From contig JAFAHZ010000050.1 of the NCBI GenBank assembly GCA_019236975.1, forward strand, positions 1-49,953: a stretch of DNA of 49,953 nt. Direction: 5' to 3'. The translations under genes and the position numbers were made by a program. Below are positions 43,676 through 49,953 of this stretch, in pieces (the stretch's first letter is position 1; every line of letters starts with the position of its first letter). The DNA is from Vulcanimicrobiota bacterium (GTDB lineage: Bacteria > Vulcanimicrobiota > Vulcanimicrobiia > Vulcanimicrobiales > Vulcanimicrobiaceae). The notes under the pieces are model-generated. The model was given only the letters and a program-made list of their open reading frames with translations, had not been told where the DNA came from and searched no databases.

Positions 43676-43707
43676 AAAAAACCAGAGCCCGCCGTGAGGC
43701 GGGCTCT
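43676..43707 (-). terminator. rho-independent terminator of the flagellin gene
   Basis: In the flagellin sense there are perfect 10-base arms, AGAGCCCGCC and GGCGGGCTCT, around a TCAC loop. These are followed after two bases by six T. It lies 24 bases past the flagellin stop. It is the clearest terminator in the window and separates very high flagellin expression from the downstream glycosyltransferases. Confidence 0.92.
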
Positions 43708-43731
43708 GCAAGGCTCCGTACCTTCCGGAGG

Positions 43732-45039
43732 TTACCGGAAGAGCGTGAGAACCGATTGTGCGTTGGCGTTGCTCTGCGCCAGAACCGAGGTGCCGACTTG
43801 CACCAGGATCTGCAGCTTGGTGAACTCCGTCGTCGCCTGACCCACGTTGAGATCGCGGATATTCGACTCGGCCGCCTGAAGGTTGGTGGCGGCAACTTGG
43901 TCGCTATCGGCGTCGATGTTGAGCCGGACGACGACCGCGCCGAGTTGCGCTTGCTGGTTGAGCAAGCGCTGCAGCGCGTTGTCGACCTGACCGATCGCAT
44001 CCTCCGACCCAATCGAGGGACTGTTCGATGCTGAGATCGCCAGGTTGATGTTGGAGACGCGCAGCGTCGCCGTGTTGGTCGCTTGAATCCCGACTTGAAT
44101 CACGTCGCCTTCGTCGGCTCCCGATTGGAAGTTGAAGGCCGGATTGTGCGGGTTCGTCAGCGCCGCCACGTTTTGGCTGACCTTGATGTACGCCGTCGTT
44201 CCGACGTCGGCAGTCGTGAACTGGCCGAGTTGGATCTTGACGTTATCGAAGCCGTTGGCGTTGCCGACGCCAGTGCCTTTGATCGTTCCCTTGGCGCCGC
44301 CCACCGCGCTGAAGAGCGTCGTCGACACGCACACCTTACCGGTGGCGCTGTTGATGAACGTCTCTTGCACCGCGACCGACACGCCGGTATTGACCACTTG
44401 CAGCTGGATCGTGCCGTCGAACGTCCCTTTACCGCCGGTGCCCTGCACGCCGCCCGCCGTCGTCTGGAAGTTGCCGCCCGACGCGACCGCACAGGCCGCT
44501 AAGTAGCCGAAGTTGACGCCGTTGACGGTCGCGCGCGCGCCGTTGGTGGCCAGCGCCGTGTTGGCCGTGACCGTGAGAAACGCACCTTGCCGGCCCTGGA
44601 AGCCGGCGTGCGAACCGTCGAGCAACGGTTGACCGTTGAACGTCGTATTCTGCGAAATGCGGTTGACTTCCAATAGGAGCTGCGACACTTCCGTCTGCAG
44701 ATTGAGGCGGTCGTTGTTGCTGTTGATGTCCGATGCGCCCTCGACTGCGAGGCTGCGAATACGCTGCAGGATATTGGTCGTCGACGTCAGCGCGCCGAGC
44801 GCTACTTGCGCGGCGCTATTGGCGTTCTGTACGTTTTGAACTGCTTGGTTGAAACCGTCTACCTGCGTCTGCAGGTTCGTTGCAATGGCGTTGCCGGAAG
44901 GATCGTCGGCCGCGGTCAAGATGCGCAAACCGGAGGACAACTGAGAGGCAACGTGCGTGAGCTGGGATTGGTTGTAGTCCAGATGCAGCTGGACGCTGTT
45001 CGCCATCAAATTGTTGGCAATACTCAATCCTTGCGACAT
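43732..45039 (-). CDS. fliC: flagellin
   Basis: This is the filament subunit, 435 residues. The N-terminal D0/D1 is well conserved: SVQLHLDYNQSQLTHVASQL, SSGLRILTAADDPSGNAIA, NILQRIRSLAVEGASD and EVNRISQNTTFNGQPLLDG. The C-terminal D1/D0 has ALQRLLNQQAQLGAVVVRLN, AAESNIRDLNVGQATTEFTK and VLAQSNANAQSVLTLFR. Residues about 145-330 are a Gly/Thr/Val-rich exposed domain, the likely glycan-bearing region. It contains Cys183 and Cys237, unusual because exported flagellar proteins are normally cysteine-poor. A strong AAAGGAG precedes the ATG; part of the leader lies inside fliW. A terminator follows. Confidence 0.96.
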   Translation of the reverse strand: MSQGLSIANNLMANSVQLHLDYNQSQLTHVASQLSSGLRILTAADDPSGNAIATNLQTQVDGFNQAVQNVQNANSAAQVALGALTSTTNILQRIRSLAVEGASDINSNNDRLNLQTEVSQLLLEVNRISQNTTFNGQPLLDGSHAGFQGRQGAFLTVTANTALATNGARATVNGVNFGYLAACAVASGGNFQTTAGGVQGTGGKGTFDGTIQLQVVNTGVSVAVQETFINSATGKVCVSTTLFSAVGGAKGTIKGTGVGNANGFDNVKIQLGQFTTADVGTTAYIKVSQNVAALTNPHNPAFNFQSGADEGDVIQVGIQATNTATLRVSNINLAISASNSPSIGSEDAIGQVDNALQRLLNQQAQLGAVVVRLNIDADSDQVAATNLQAAESNIRDLNVGQATTEFTKLQILVQVGTSVLAQSNANAQSVLTLFR

Positions 45040-45041
45040 GG

Positions 45042-45518
45042 TCAGCGCACTCCTTTAAACGTTCCGGTCGCGGCGCGGCGGGGTATCGTTTCTCGATTCG
45101 AATAAGGGCTCGGCCCCAGCGTCACCTGGACGGCTTTGCGCGTACGCAGATTGACGACGATGGGCGACGCCAAGTTCATCGTCATGCGCGTCGCACCCGG
45201 CCCGACGGTCACCGTGCAGAGGTACGTAAAGTCGTCCGCGCTCCGTATGTTGAGCGCGGCGAACGCACCGGCGGGAACGACCGGATCGTAGTCTTCGAAA
45301 ATCAGCCACGGATTCGCGGCCGGCAGCGAGACGTAGACGTCTTCCAGGCTCTGGAGCCAGACGAAGCTCGGCTGCGACTCGAGCGTAAGGAAGATCCAGC
45401 GGTGAAGGTCGCGGAAACCGGGGATTCCCCACGGAAACTCGATGACGTCGGATTCGCGGTAGACGAAGTCGCCGAAACGCGGAAAACTGGCCAGCGTCGC
45501 CGCTCCCGATTCGCTCAT
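45042..45518 (-). CDS. fliW: flagellar assembly factor FliW
   Basis: FliW binds flagellin and, when free, antagonises CsrA so that flagellin translation matches export. The 158-residue protein shows VIEFPWGIPGFRDLHRWIFL (family FPxGIPGF), FVWLQSLEDVYVSLPAANPW and TVTVGPGATRMTMNLASPIV followed by VNLRTRKAVQV, all typical. Its stop is two bases before the flagellin ATG, and its start overlaps the flgL stop by four bases. A csrA gene, a common neighbour, is not in the window. Confidence 0.94.
   Translation of the reverse strand: MSESGAATLASFPRFGDFVYRESDVIEFPWGIPGFRDLHRWIFLTLESQPSFVWLQSLEDVYVSLPAANPWLIFEDYDPVVPAGAFAALNIRSADDFTYLCTVTVGPGATRMTMNLASPIVVNLRTRKAVQVTLGPSPYSNRETIPRRAATGTFKGVR
45051..45065 (-). 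promoter_or_regulatory. paired GGA motifs in the flagellin leader, possible CsrA site
   Basis: In the flagellin sense the leader reads ACCGGAACGTTTAAAGGAGT. One GGA lies in the Shine-Dalgarno (45051-45053) and another nine bases upstream (45063-45065). CsrA represses flagellin translation by binding paired GGA motifs that overlap the ribosome-binding site, and FliW, encoded here, relieves it. The site lies inside the fliW coding end. GGA is common in GC-rich DNA, so this is tentative. Confidence 0.3.
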
Positions 45519-46816
45519 GACAGGTAGTCGAACAGATCTTTCTGTTCGAGCCTCGAGGTCGTCCCGTAGGCGGCCTGCAAGGCGGTTTGTGCCAGCGAGA
45601 ACTGGGTCGTCACCTTCGGGATATTGGTATCCTCGATGTTCGACTGCACCGTCGTGTCGTTGTTGACCGTCTCGCTATTGACGCCGCTTAGGGCGGCGAG
45701 CTGCTGCAGCGTCGACCCGACTTGCGCGCGAGAGTTCAGCATCGCTTGCGTGACGTGATCGATATCGCCCAGCTGCGTCGACAGGTTATTGACGAAATCG
45801 GCCTGATTGTTGAGGTTGAAGGCGGCGACGAAGTTCCCCGTGTTGGTCGCGCCGGCGCTCGGAACGTCCTGAATTCGGAACGGCTGGTTGCTGGCGCTGG
45901 TCAACGAGAGACGCTGCGTCTGAAGGTCGAACGCCGCCGTCACCCCAGTAACGCCGGTCTGCGCGTTGATCGCTGCCACGATACCGCCCAGCGTGAGACC
46001 CGTCAAGTTGATGTTGACGCCGCTGGGCGCCGAGCTCGACGAGAGATTGATTTCGACGTTACCGGCCGAGTCGGGGACCAGCGGGGTGATCAGCGTTCCG
46101 GGGGCCGTCATCTGCGCGAAGGTCGTTGCGTTCGACAGAGCCTGGCCCGACACGTTGACCTGGCTGGTGCTCTCGTCGGTAGTTTGCGCGTTGTTCAGCG
46201 TGTTGTACAGATTCTGGAGCGCCAGGAACACGCTGGGCGACCCGTCGGAGGCATTATAATTGAAGGCCTGCTGCAGCGTAACCGACGTCGTCAGCGACTG
46301 CCCGTTAGGCAGCTTCTGCGTCTGCGCGACGTCGTTGCCGGTAAACGTCACGGCCGTCGCGGGACTGCCGGTCAGCACGACCGGCGCCGAACTCGGCGTC
46401 GCCGTGCCGGCGAAGACGTACGCTCCGCCGTACTGCGTGTTGCCGATGCCCACGGACTGCTGCAGCAGCTGATAGACCTGCGTCGCGATCTCTTGGAGCT
46501 GCGACGGCGTGTTCGTATCGCTCGCGCCCTCGATGGCGAGCGAACGCGCGCTCTGCAGCACGTTCGTCAGGCTCGCGAGCGCGCTATCGACGGTGGTCAG
46601 CTGCGACGACGTATTGGTCAGGTTCTGCCCCACTTGCGTCTGGACGCCGATGTCCGTGTGGGCGTTGAGATCCTGCGCGATCTGCTGAGGGTCGTCGCCG
46701 GGCAAGGAAACGGCTTTGCCGCTGGAAATCTGCTGCGCGTAGAGCGCCTGTTGGGCGTTGAGCTCGTCGATCGACGCAACTTGCTGCTGGTAAACGCTAT
46801 CCGTAGAGATGCGCAT
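45515..46816 (-). CDS. flgL: flagellar hook-filament junction protein FlgL (HAP3)
   Basis: FlgL joins hook and filament. The 433-residue protein starts MRISTDSVYQQQVASIDELN, with LYAQQISSGKAVSLPGDDPQ (flagellin-like SSGKxxxxPSDDP) and LQSARSLAIEGASDTNTPSQ. Its C terminus has MLNSRAQVGSTLQQLAALS and IPKVTTQFSLAQTALQAAYG. It is longer than the roughly 320-residue enteric form owing to a larger middle domain, and has no cysteine. TAAGGAG lies eight bases before the ATG. It follows flgK by 12 bases, the standard flgK-flgL order. Confidence 0.93.
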   Translation of the reverse strand: MRISTDSVYQQQVASIDELNAQQALYAQQISSGKAVSLPGDDPQQIAQDLNAHTDIGVQTQVGQNLTNTSSQLTTVDSALASLTNVLQSARSLAIEGASDTNTPSQLQEIATQVYQLLQQSVGIGNTQYGGAYVFAGTATPSSAPVVLTGSPATAVTFTGNDVAQTQKLPNGQSLTTSVTLQQAFNYNASDGSPSVFLALQNLYNTLNNAQTTDESTSQVNVSGQALSNATTFAQMTAPGTLITPLVPDSAGNVEINLSSSSAPSGVNINLTGLTLGGIVAAINAQTGVTGVTAAFDLQTQRLSLTSASNQPFRIQDVPSAGATNTGNFVAAFNLNNQADFVNNLSTQLGDIDHVTQAMLNSRAQVGSTLQQLAALSGVNSETVNNDTTVQSNIEDTNIPKVTTQFSLAQTALQAAYGTTSRLEQKDLFDYLS

Positions 46817-46828
46817 GGGTTCGTCTCC

Positions 46829-49009
46829 TTACTGCCCCACGCCGAGGGAGTTGATCGTAGTCTGCAAAATCTGATTGAGCACGTTGATCGTATGCGCTGC
46901 CGCCGTATACGCGCTCTGGTACTTGATCAAATTCTGCGTCTCTTCGTCGAGATTGATGCCCGAGATGCTTTGGCGCACCTGGTTGATGTTGTTCGCCAAC
47001 GTCGTTTGCGTGTTCGTGCCGGTCGTCGCGGTCTGGACGTCCAGCCCGACCTTCGTAACGAAGTTTCCGTAATACTGTCCCAGCGTCTGCGTTTGCGCCG
47101 ACGTGATCGTGAAGTTGGCCGCGTGCGCGAGCGTCGGCGTGAACGTGATCGACTCGATGCCGCCGTTGAAGCTGATCGCCGATACCGTCACGTTTTCTTG
47201 CGGCGGACCGCCGCCTTTGGTCGCATCGATGGTCAGCACCTGACCCACCTGGACTTGGTTCGAATAGATGTTGTTCGGCGGTATCTGTACGGTAATCGGA
47301 ACGTTTGCGACGGCCGCGGCAGGGCTCGTGAATTCGAGCGCCGGCACGCCGACGTTGCTGTTGAACATCGTCACCAGCGAGCGCGCGACCCCCAGATCCG
47401 CCGGGCCGAAGGCATTCCCGGCGTTTTGATTGACGCCGACGTTCGGAGCGGTTCCGAGATTTTGCGCGCCGAGCACGCCGACCAGCGATGCGGCAGGCGT
47501 GCCCGCGGTCCAGAGCGAGTCGGCGATGGTGAAGTCGGGCGTTTCCGCGTTGGCCTGCTGGGCGCCGCGCAACGCTAAGTCCTCGTTGGTTGGATCGCGG
47601 GCAAAGACGATCTTCTGCGAACTCGGATCGAACGACGCCGTAACGCCCACGTGGGCCGCGTTGAAGTTCGTGACGAAATCGTTAATGTTGTCGGAGTTCT
47701 GGCCGGCGTTCGTATTGTAGTTGAACGTCTGCACGACGCCGTCTACGGTAATCGTCAGCGTTCCCACGAGGCCGGCAGCCGGCGGATTGGCCAGCGACGC
47801 GTTGTTCGTGAAGTTCGCAAACGTATCGACGGTGTTGTTTGCCGAGTTCAGCGGAACGACCAGCGAGCCCGCCTCCGTATTTGCCAGTGCGGTCGGCAGC
47901 TGCGCCGGATCGCTGATGCCGCACTTGATATTTCCCGCAGTAATCGCCAGCGTCGAAACGATCGGCTGAAAGAGCGCCGCCCCGGCTTGACCGCCGGCGG
48001 TGTATCCTGCCGTCGTGATGCGGTTGGTCTCGTTCGCCAGCGACGACGCGAACTGATCGAGCTGCTGGCCGTAGACGACCAGCTTATTGTTGTAGAGGTC
48101 GGCCATGGCTGCGAGTTGTCCGCTGCCCAGCGGAATGCCCGTATTATTCGATGCGTTCGGCGGCGGCGTCGACGTGAAATCGATCTTGAAGACCGGCGCG
48201 CCGTTGAGGGCGGTGCCGATGACCGGCTGCGACAAGTGGTAGGCAACGGTATCGTTGACGAGCGCCTGACCGTTGACCGACACCAGCGTCGAACCGTCGG
48301 CCTGCACCGACGTTTGCGTCGACAGATATTGCGACAGTTGATCGATCAAGTAATCCCGTTGGTCGGCGTACGTATTCGGACTGTCGCCGGCCGCCGTCGA
48401 GGCGCGAATCTGTCCGTTCAGCGCCGCAATCTGATCCAGAATGCCGTTGACGGTCGTTACGGCGGTTCCGGCCTGCGCCATGACCTGCGCTTCCTGCTGG
48501 GAAACCGTTGCGGCGGCACTGTTGAGCGAGTTGGCAAGTCCCTGAGCTTGCTGCAGGACGTTCTGATTGATCGACGTCGACTGTCCGCTGGCTCCCTGTG
48601 CCACGAGCTGATTGACGGCGGCTTGGAACGCCGTATACTGCGCGTTGACGCCGCTATTGGGATCGCCGAAACTGGATTGCACCGCCTGAAGCTGCTGCTG
48701 CTCCGTTTGGAAGTAGTTTTGCGACGAGGACGCGCCGCGAAACAGCTCGTCGTACGAGTTGGAGTGAATGCGCTGAATCGTCGCGACGGTAACGCCGTCG
48801 CCGACGGTTCCCGGCACGTGTGCCGGAAAACCGATCGTGCCAACGATGGGCGCCGCTTCGGTGAGCAGGACGTTCTGACGCGACGCGCCGGGCGTGTTCA
48901 CGTTCGAGATATCGTCGGACGTCACGTTTTCAGCGTACTGGAACGCATCCAGCGACGTGCTCATCAGTCCGAGCCCGAAGAACGTTCCCTGCGGCGCGAA
49001 ATATGCCAT
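46829..49009 (-). CDS. flgK: flagellar hook-associated protein FlgK (HAP1)
   Basis: FlgK is the first junction protein at the hook tip. The chosen start gives MAYFAPQGTFFGLGLMSTSL, preceded by GGAGGGCGGTGAG; a longer start adds an Arg-rich stretch. The 726 residues include the N-terminal SLDAFQYAENVTSDDISNVN block (family xNxNTxGYSRQ seen as NVNTPGASRQ). They also include FRGASSSQNYFQTEQQQLQ and DQIAALNGQIR, and a C-terminal INLDEETQNLIKYQSAYTAA with NVLNQILQTTINSLG. It is larger than the usual roughly 550 residues, from middle-domain insertions. A single Cys lies in NIKCGISDPAQ. Confidence 0.94.
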   Translation of the reverse strand: MAYFAPQGTFFGLGLMSTSLDAFQYAENVTSDDISNVNTPGASRQNVLLTEAAPIVGTIGFPAHVPGTVGDGVTVATIQRIHSNSYDELFRGASSSQNYFQTEQQQLQAVQSSFGDPNSGVNAQYTAFQAAVNQLVAQGASGQSTSINQNVLQQAQGLANSLNSAAATVSQQEAQVMAQAGTAVTTVNGILDQIAALNGQIRASTAAGDSPNTYADQRDYLIDQLSQYLSTQTSVQADGSTLVSVNGQALVNDTVAYHLSQPVIGTALNGAPVFKIDFTSTPPPNASNNTGIPLGSGQLAAMADLYNNKLVVYGQQLDQFASSLANETNRITTAGYTAGGQAGAALFQPIVSTLAITAGNIKCGISDPAQLPTALANTEAGSLVVPLNSANNTVDTFANFTNNASLANPPAAGLVGTLTITVDGVVQTFNYNTNAGQNSDNINDFVTNFNAAHVGVTASFDPSSQKIVFARDPTNEDLALRGAQQANAETPDFTIADSLWTAGTPAASLVGVLGAQNLGTAPNVGVNQNAGNAFGPADLGVARSLVTMFNSNVGVPALEFTSPAAAVANVPITVQIPPNNIYSNQVQVGQVLTIDATKGGGPPQENVTVSAISFNGGIESITFTPTLAHAANFTITSAQTQTLGQYYGNFVTKVGLDVQTATTGTNTQTTLANNINQVRQSISGINLDEETQNLIKYQSAYTAAAHTINVLNQILQTTINSLGVGQ

Positions 49010-49088
49010 CTCACCGCCCTCCGGGCGCCGCGCTACGCGCGGGGACATCCTGTCCGTGACAATGGCAAACGTCGTGTTTGCTCATCGC

Positions 49089-49568
49089 TTAGGCCCTGCT
49101 GCTCAACAGAACGCTGTTGGTCGGAGGCGGCACGAAACCGCGGCGCCGATAGGTCTTCGGCCCTTCGTTGGCCGCTTTTTGAAGCGCCGACGTCACCTTC
49201 ATGAGGCGGTCGAGGCCGCCGGCGATCAGCGCTTTGTTATTGTTCGCCGTAATCCGCAAGCCGATCGAGAAGGTCGTCAGCTCGTACAAACGCTGATTCA
49301 GTGCGGGCGCGAGGCGGCGCGGGGCATACCCGCACACTTGGCGGAGCGTCATCTTTCCGAATCCGCGCGCCTGCATTCCGCGCCGCTTGGCCGAAAGCGT
49401 TTGGTACGCGCGCCGAGCGCCGTCCAGCGCGCGCTCCGCGGCCAGAATCTCGTTAGCCGGGCTGCGCACGAGGGCTTCCGTGAGCTTCTGCGCAGATTCA
49501 TGTACCCGGGCGAGCGCCGCGGACTCTTCCTGCAGCGCTCCGGCAAACATCTCCCAACTGTCGGTCAC
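49089..49568 (-). CDS. flgN: FlgN-like flagellar export chaperone for FlgK/FlgL
   Basis: This 159-residue helical protein begins MTDSWEMFAGALQEESAALA. ALVRSPANEILAAERALDGA in the middle and the long helices match the FlgN fold, whose C-terminal amphipathic helix binds FlgK and FlgL. Sequence motifs are weak; the call rests on size, helicity and the flgJ-flgN-flgK order. It overlaps flgJ by four bases. The gap of about 80 bases to flgK holds only that gene's ribosome-binding site and GC-rich inverted words. Confidence 0.75.
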   Translation of the reverse strand: MTDSWEMFAGALQEESAALARVHESAQKLTEALVRSPANEILAAERALDGARRAYQTLSAKRRGMQARGFGKMTLRQVCGYAPRRLAPALNQRLYELTTFSIGLRITANNNKALIAGGLDRLMKVTSALQKAANEGPKTYRRRGFVPPPTNSVLLSSRA

Positions 49569-49933
49569 AGCTGCGCCCCGCGCTCAACGTTCGCGTGGGA
49601 TTCGTTGCGAGCGTTGCCGAGCACCAGCCCGCGCATCTGCGTCTCCAACTGCGCGGCCAAACCGAATCCGCCGGTGCCGGCCATCTGCTGCGAGTATTGG
49701 TCGTCGAGCATCGACTGCCAGGTGCTTTCCGAAGCCGACTCTTCACCGAAGATCGACTGCTTCGGAACCGTATCGCGCATCGCGCTCATCACCATCTGCA
49801 GAAACACGCCTTCGAGCTGCGTCGCGGCATCGTGCAGATTGGCCAGCGCCTTCTTCTGCTCCGCCGTCAGCGGCGGAGCGGAGTGCGTCGCCGTTCCGAG
49901 GTTGACGGGCAGATGTACCGGCGTTGCCGTCAC
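49565..49933 (-). CDS. flgJ: flagellar rod-binding protein FlgJ (rod-binding domain only)
   Basis: This 122-residue protein is a single-domain FlgJ. The rod-binding motif is clear: AATQLEGVFLQMVMSAMRDT, then VPKQSIFGEESASESTWQSM and LDDQYSQQMAGTGGFGLAAQ. The muramidase domain of enteric FlgJ is absent, as in many phyla, so a separate lytic enzyme must open the wall. The GTG start overlaps the preceding stop (TAGTG) by one base. The call is confident from the QMAGTGGFGLA ending. Confidence 0.9.
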   Translation of the reverse strand: MTATPVHLPVNLGTATHSAPPLTAEQKKALANLHDAATQLEGVFLQMVMSAMRDTVPKQSIFGEESASESTWQSMLDDQYSQQMAGTGGFGLAAQLETQMRGLVLGNARNESHANVERGAQL

Positions 49934-49953
49934 TAGAGAATCTCCAGATCTGC
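49933..49953 (-). CDS. flgI: flagellar P-ring protein FlgI, last codons only
   Basis: The frame entering from the window edge reads ADLEIL then TAG, sharing one base with the flgJ start. FlgI proteins typically end in a phrase like GALHADLEIL, and flgI directly precedes flgJ in many genomes. Only six residues are visible, so the call relies on this ending plus gene order. If right, the cell has a P ring and thus an outer membrane. Confidence 0.5.
   Translation of the reverse strand, partial: ADLEIL

Noticed and set aside
45722-49204. Two plus-strand open frames of more than 500 codons opposite flgL and flgK
   Set aside because: FlgL and FlgK are certain on the minus strand; the plus translations are Arg-rich and featureless.

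Overview
The window is GC-rich and densely coded. It appears to come from a motile diderm bacterium: it carries an OmpA-type lipoprotein and the end of a P-ring gene (flgI). The gene order rpsB-tsf-pyrH-frr-(small ORF)-uppS-cdsA-dxr is common to many phyla and does not fix the taxon. I lean, weakly, towards an uncultivated lineage such as Eremiobacterota (Vulcanimicrobiota, formerly WPS-2). A marker-gene search would settle this. I see no tRNA, rRNA, CRISPR array, insertion sequence or prophage.

Region 1 (1-5214, minus strand) is housekeeping: ribosomal protein S2, EF-Ts, UMP kinase, ribosome recycling factor, an unrecognised 65-residue protein, undecaprenyl diphosphate synthase, CDP-diglyceride synthase and the first 175 codons of DXP reductoisomerase. 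Upstream of rpsB lies a TATAAT promoter and a highly structured leader of about 210 nt. The leader contains mutually exclusive stems and a T6 tract, so it is a candidate attenuator or autoregulatory RNA.

Region 2 (5247-9964, plus) holds a translationally coupled pair: an OmpA-domain lipoprotein and a membrane-anchored transglutaminase-fold protein lacking the catalytic Cys. A 9-bp inverted repeat encloses the ribosome-binding site and takes in the TTG start of the first gene.

Region 3 (10010-33684, both strands) is a surface-glycan island. RfbB and RfbA make dTDP-4-keto-6-deoxyglucose, but no rfbC or rfbD is present. A DegT-type aminotransferase, a WbqC-like protein, an acyl carrier protein, a short-chain reductase, a hexapeptide acyltransferase and an acyl/aminoacyl-AMP ligase look like a set that makes an N-acylated amino-deoxysugar. 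CysD plus a CysNC fusion make PAPS, and a PAPS-type sulfotransferase lies about 13 kb away. SGNH and GSCFA esterase-like proteins, three methyltransferases, a GNAT, a beta-propeller glycosidase-like protein, three glycosyltransferases, an ExeA-like AAA ATPase and a DUF11-like protein fill the rest.

Region 4 (33691-49953, minus) is a late flagellar cluster in the order flgI(end)-flgJ-flgN-flgK-flgL-fliW-flagellin, then a clear terminator, then three large glycosyltransferase-type genes, then flaG-fliD-fliS-fliT-like. Glycosyltransferases placed between flagellin and its cap/chaperone genes, next to a sugar-nucleotide, acylation and sulfation island, suggest the whole right-hand 40 kb may build and attach an elaborate flagellin glycan. 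That glycan may be acylated, methylated and sulfated. This is inference from gene content and position. The individual family calls are mostly firm, but glycan structure and target are not shown by sequence.
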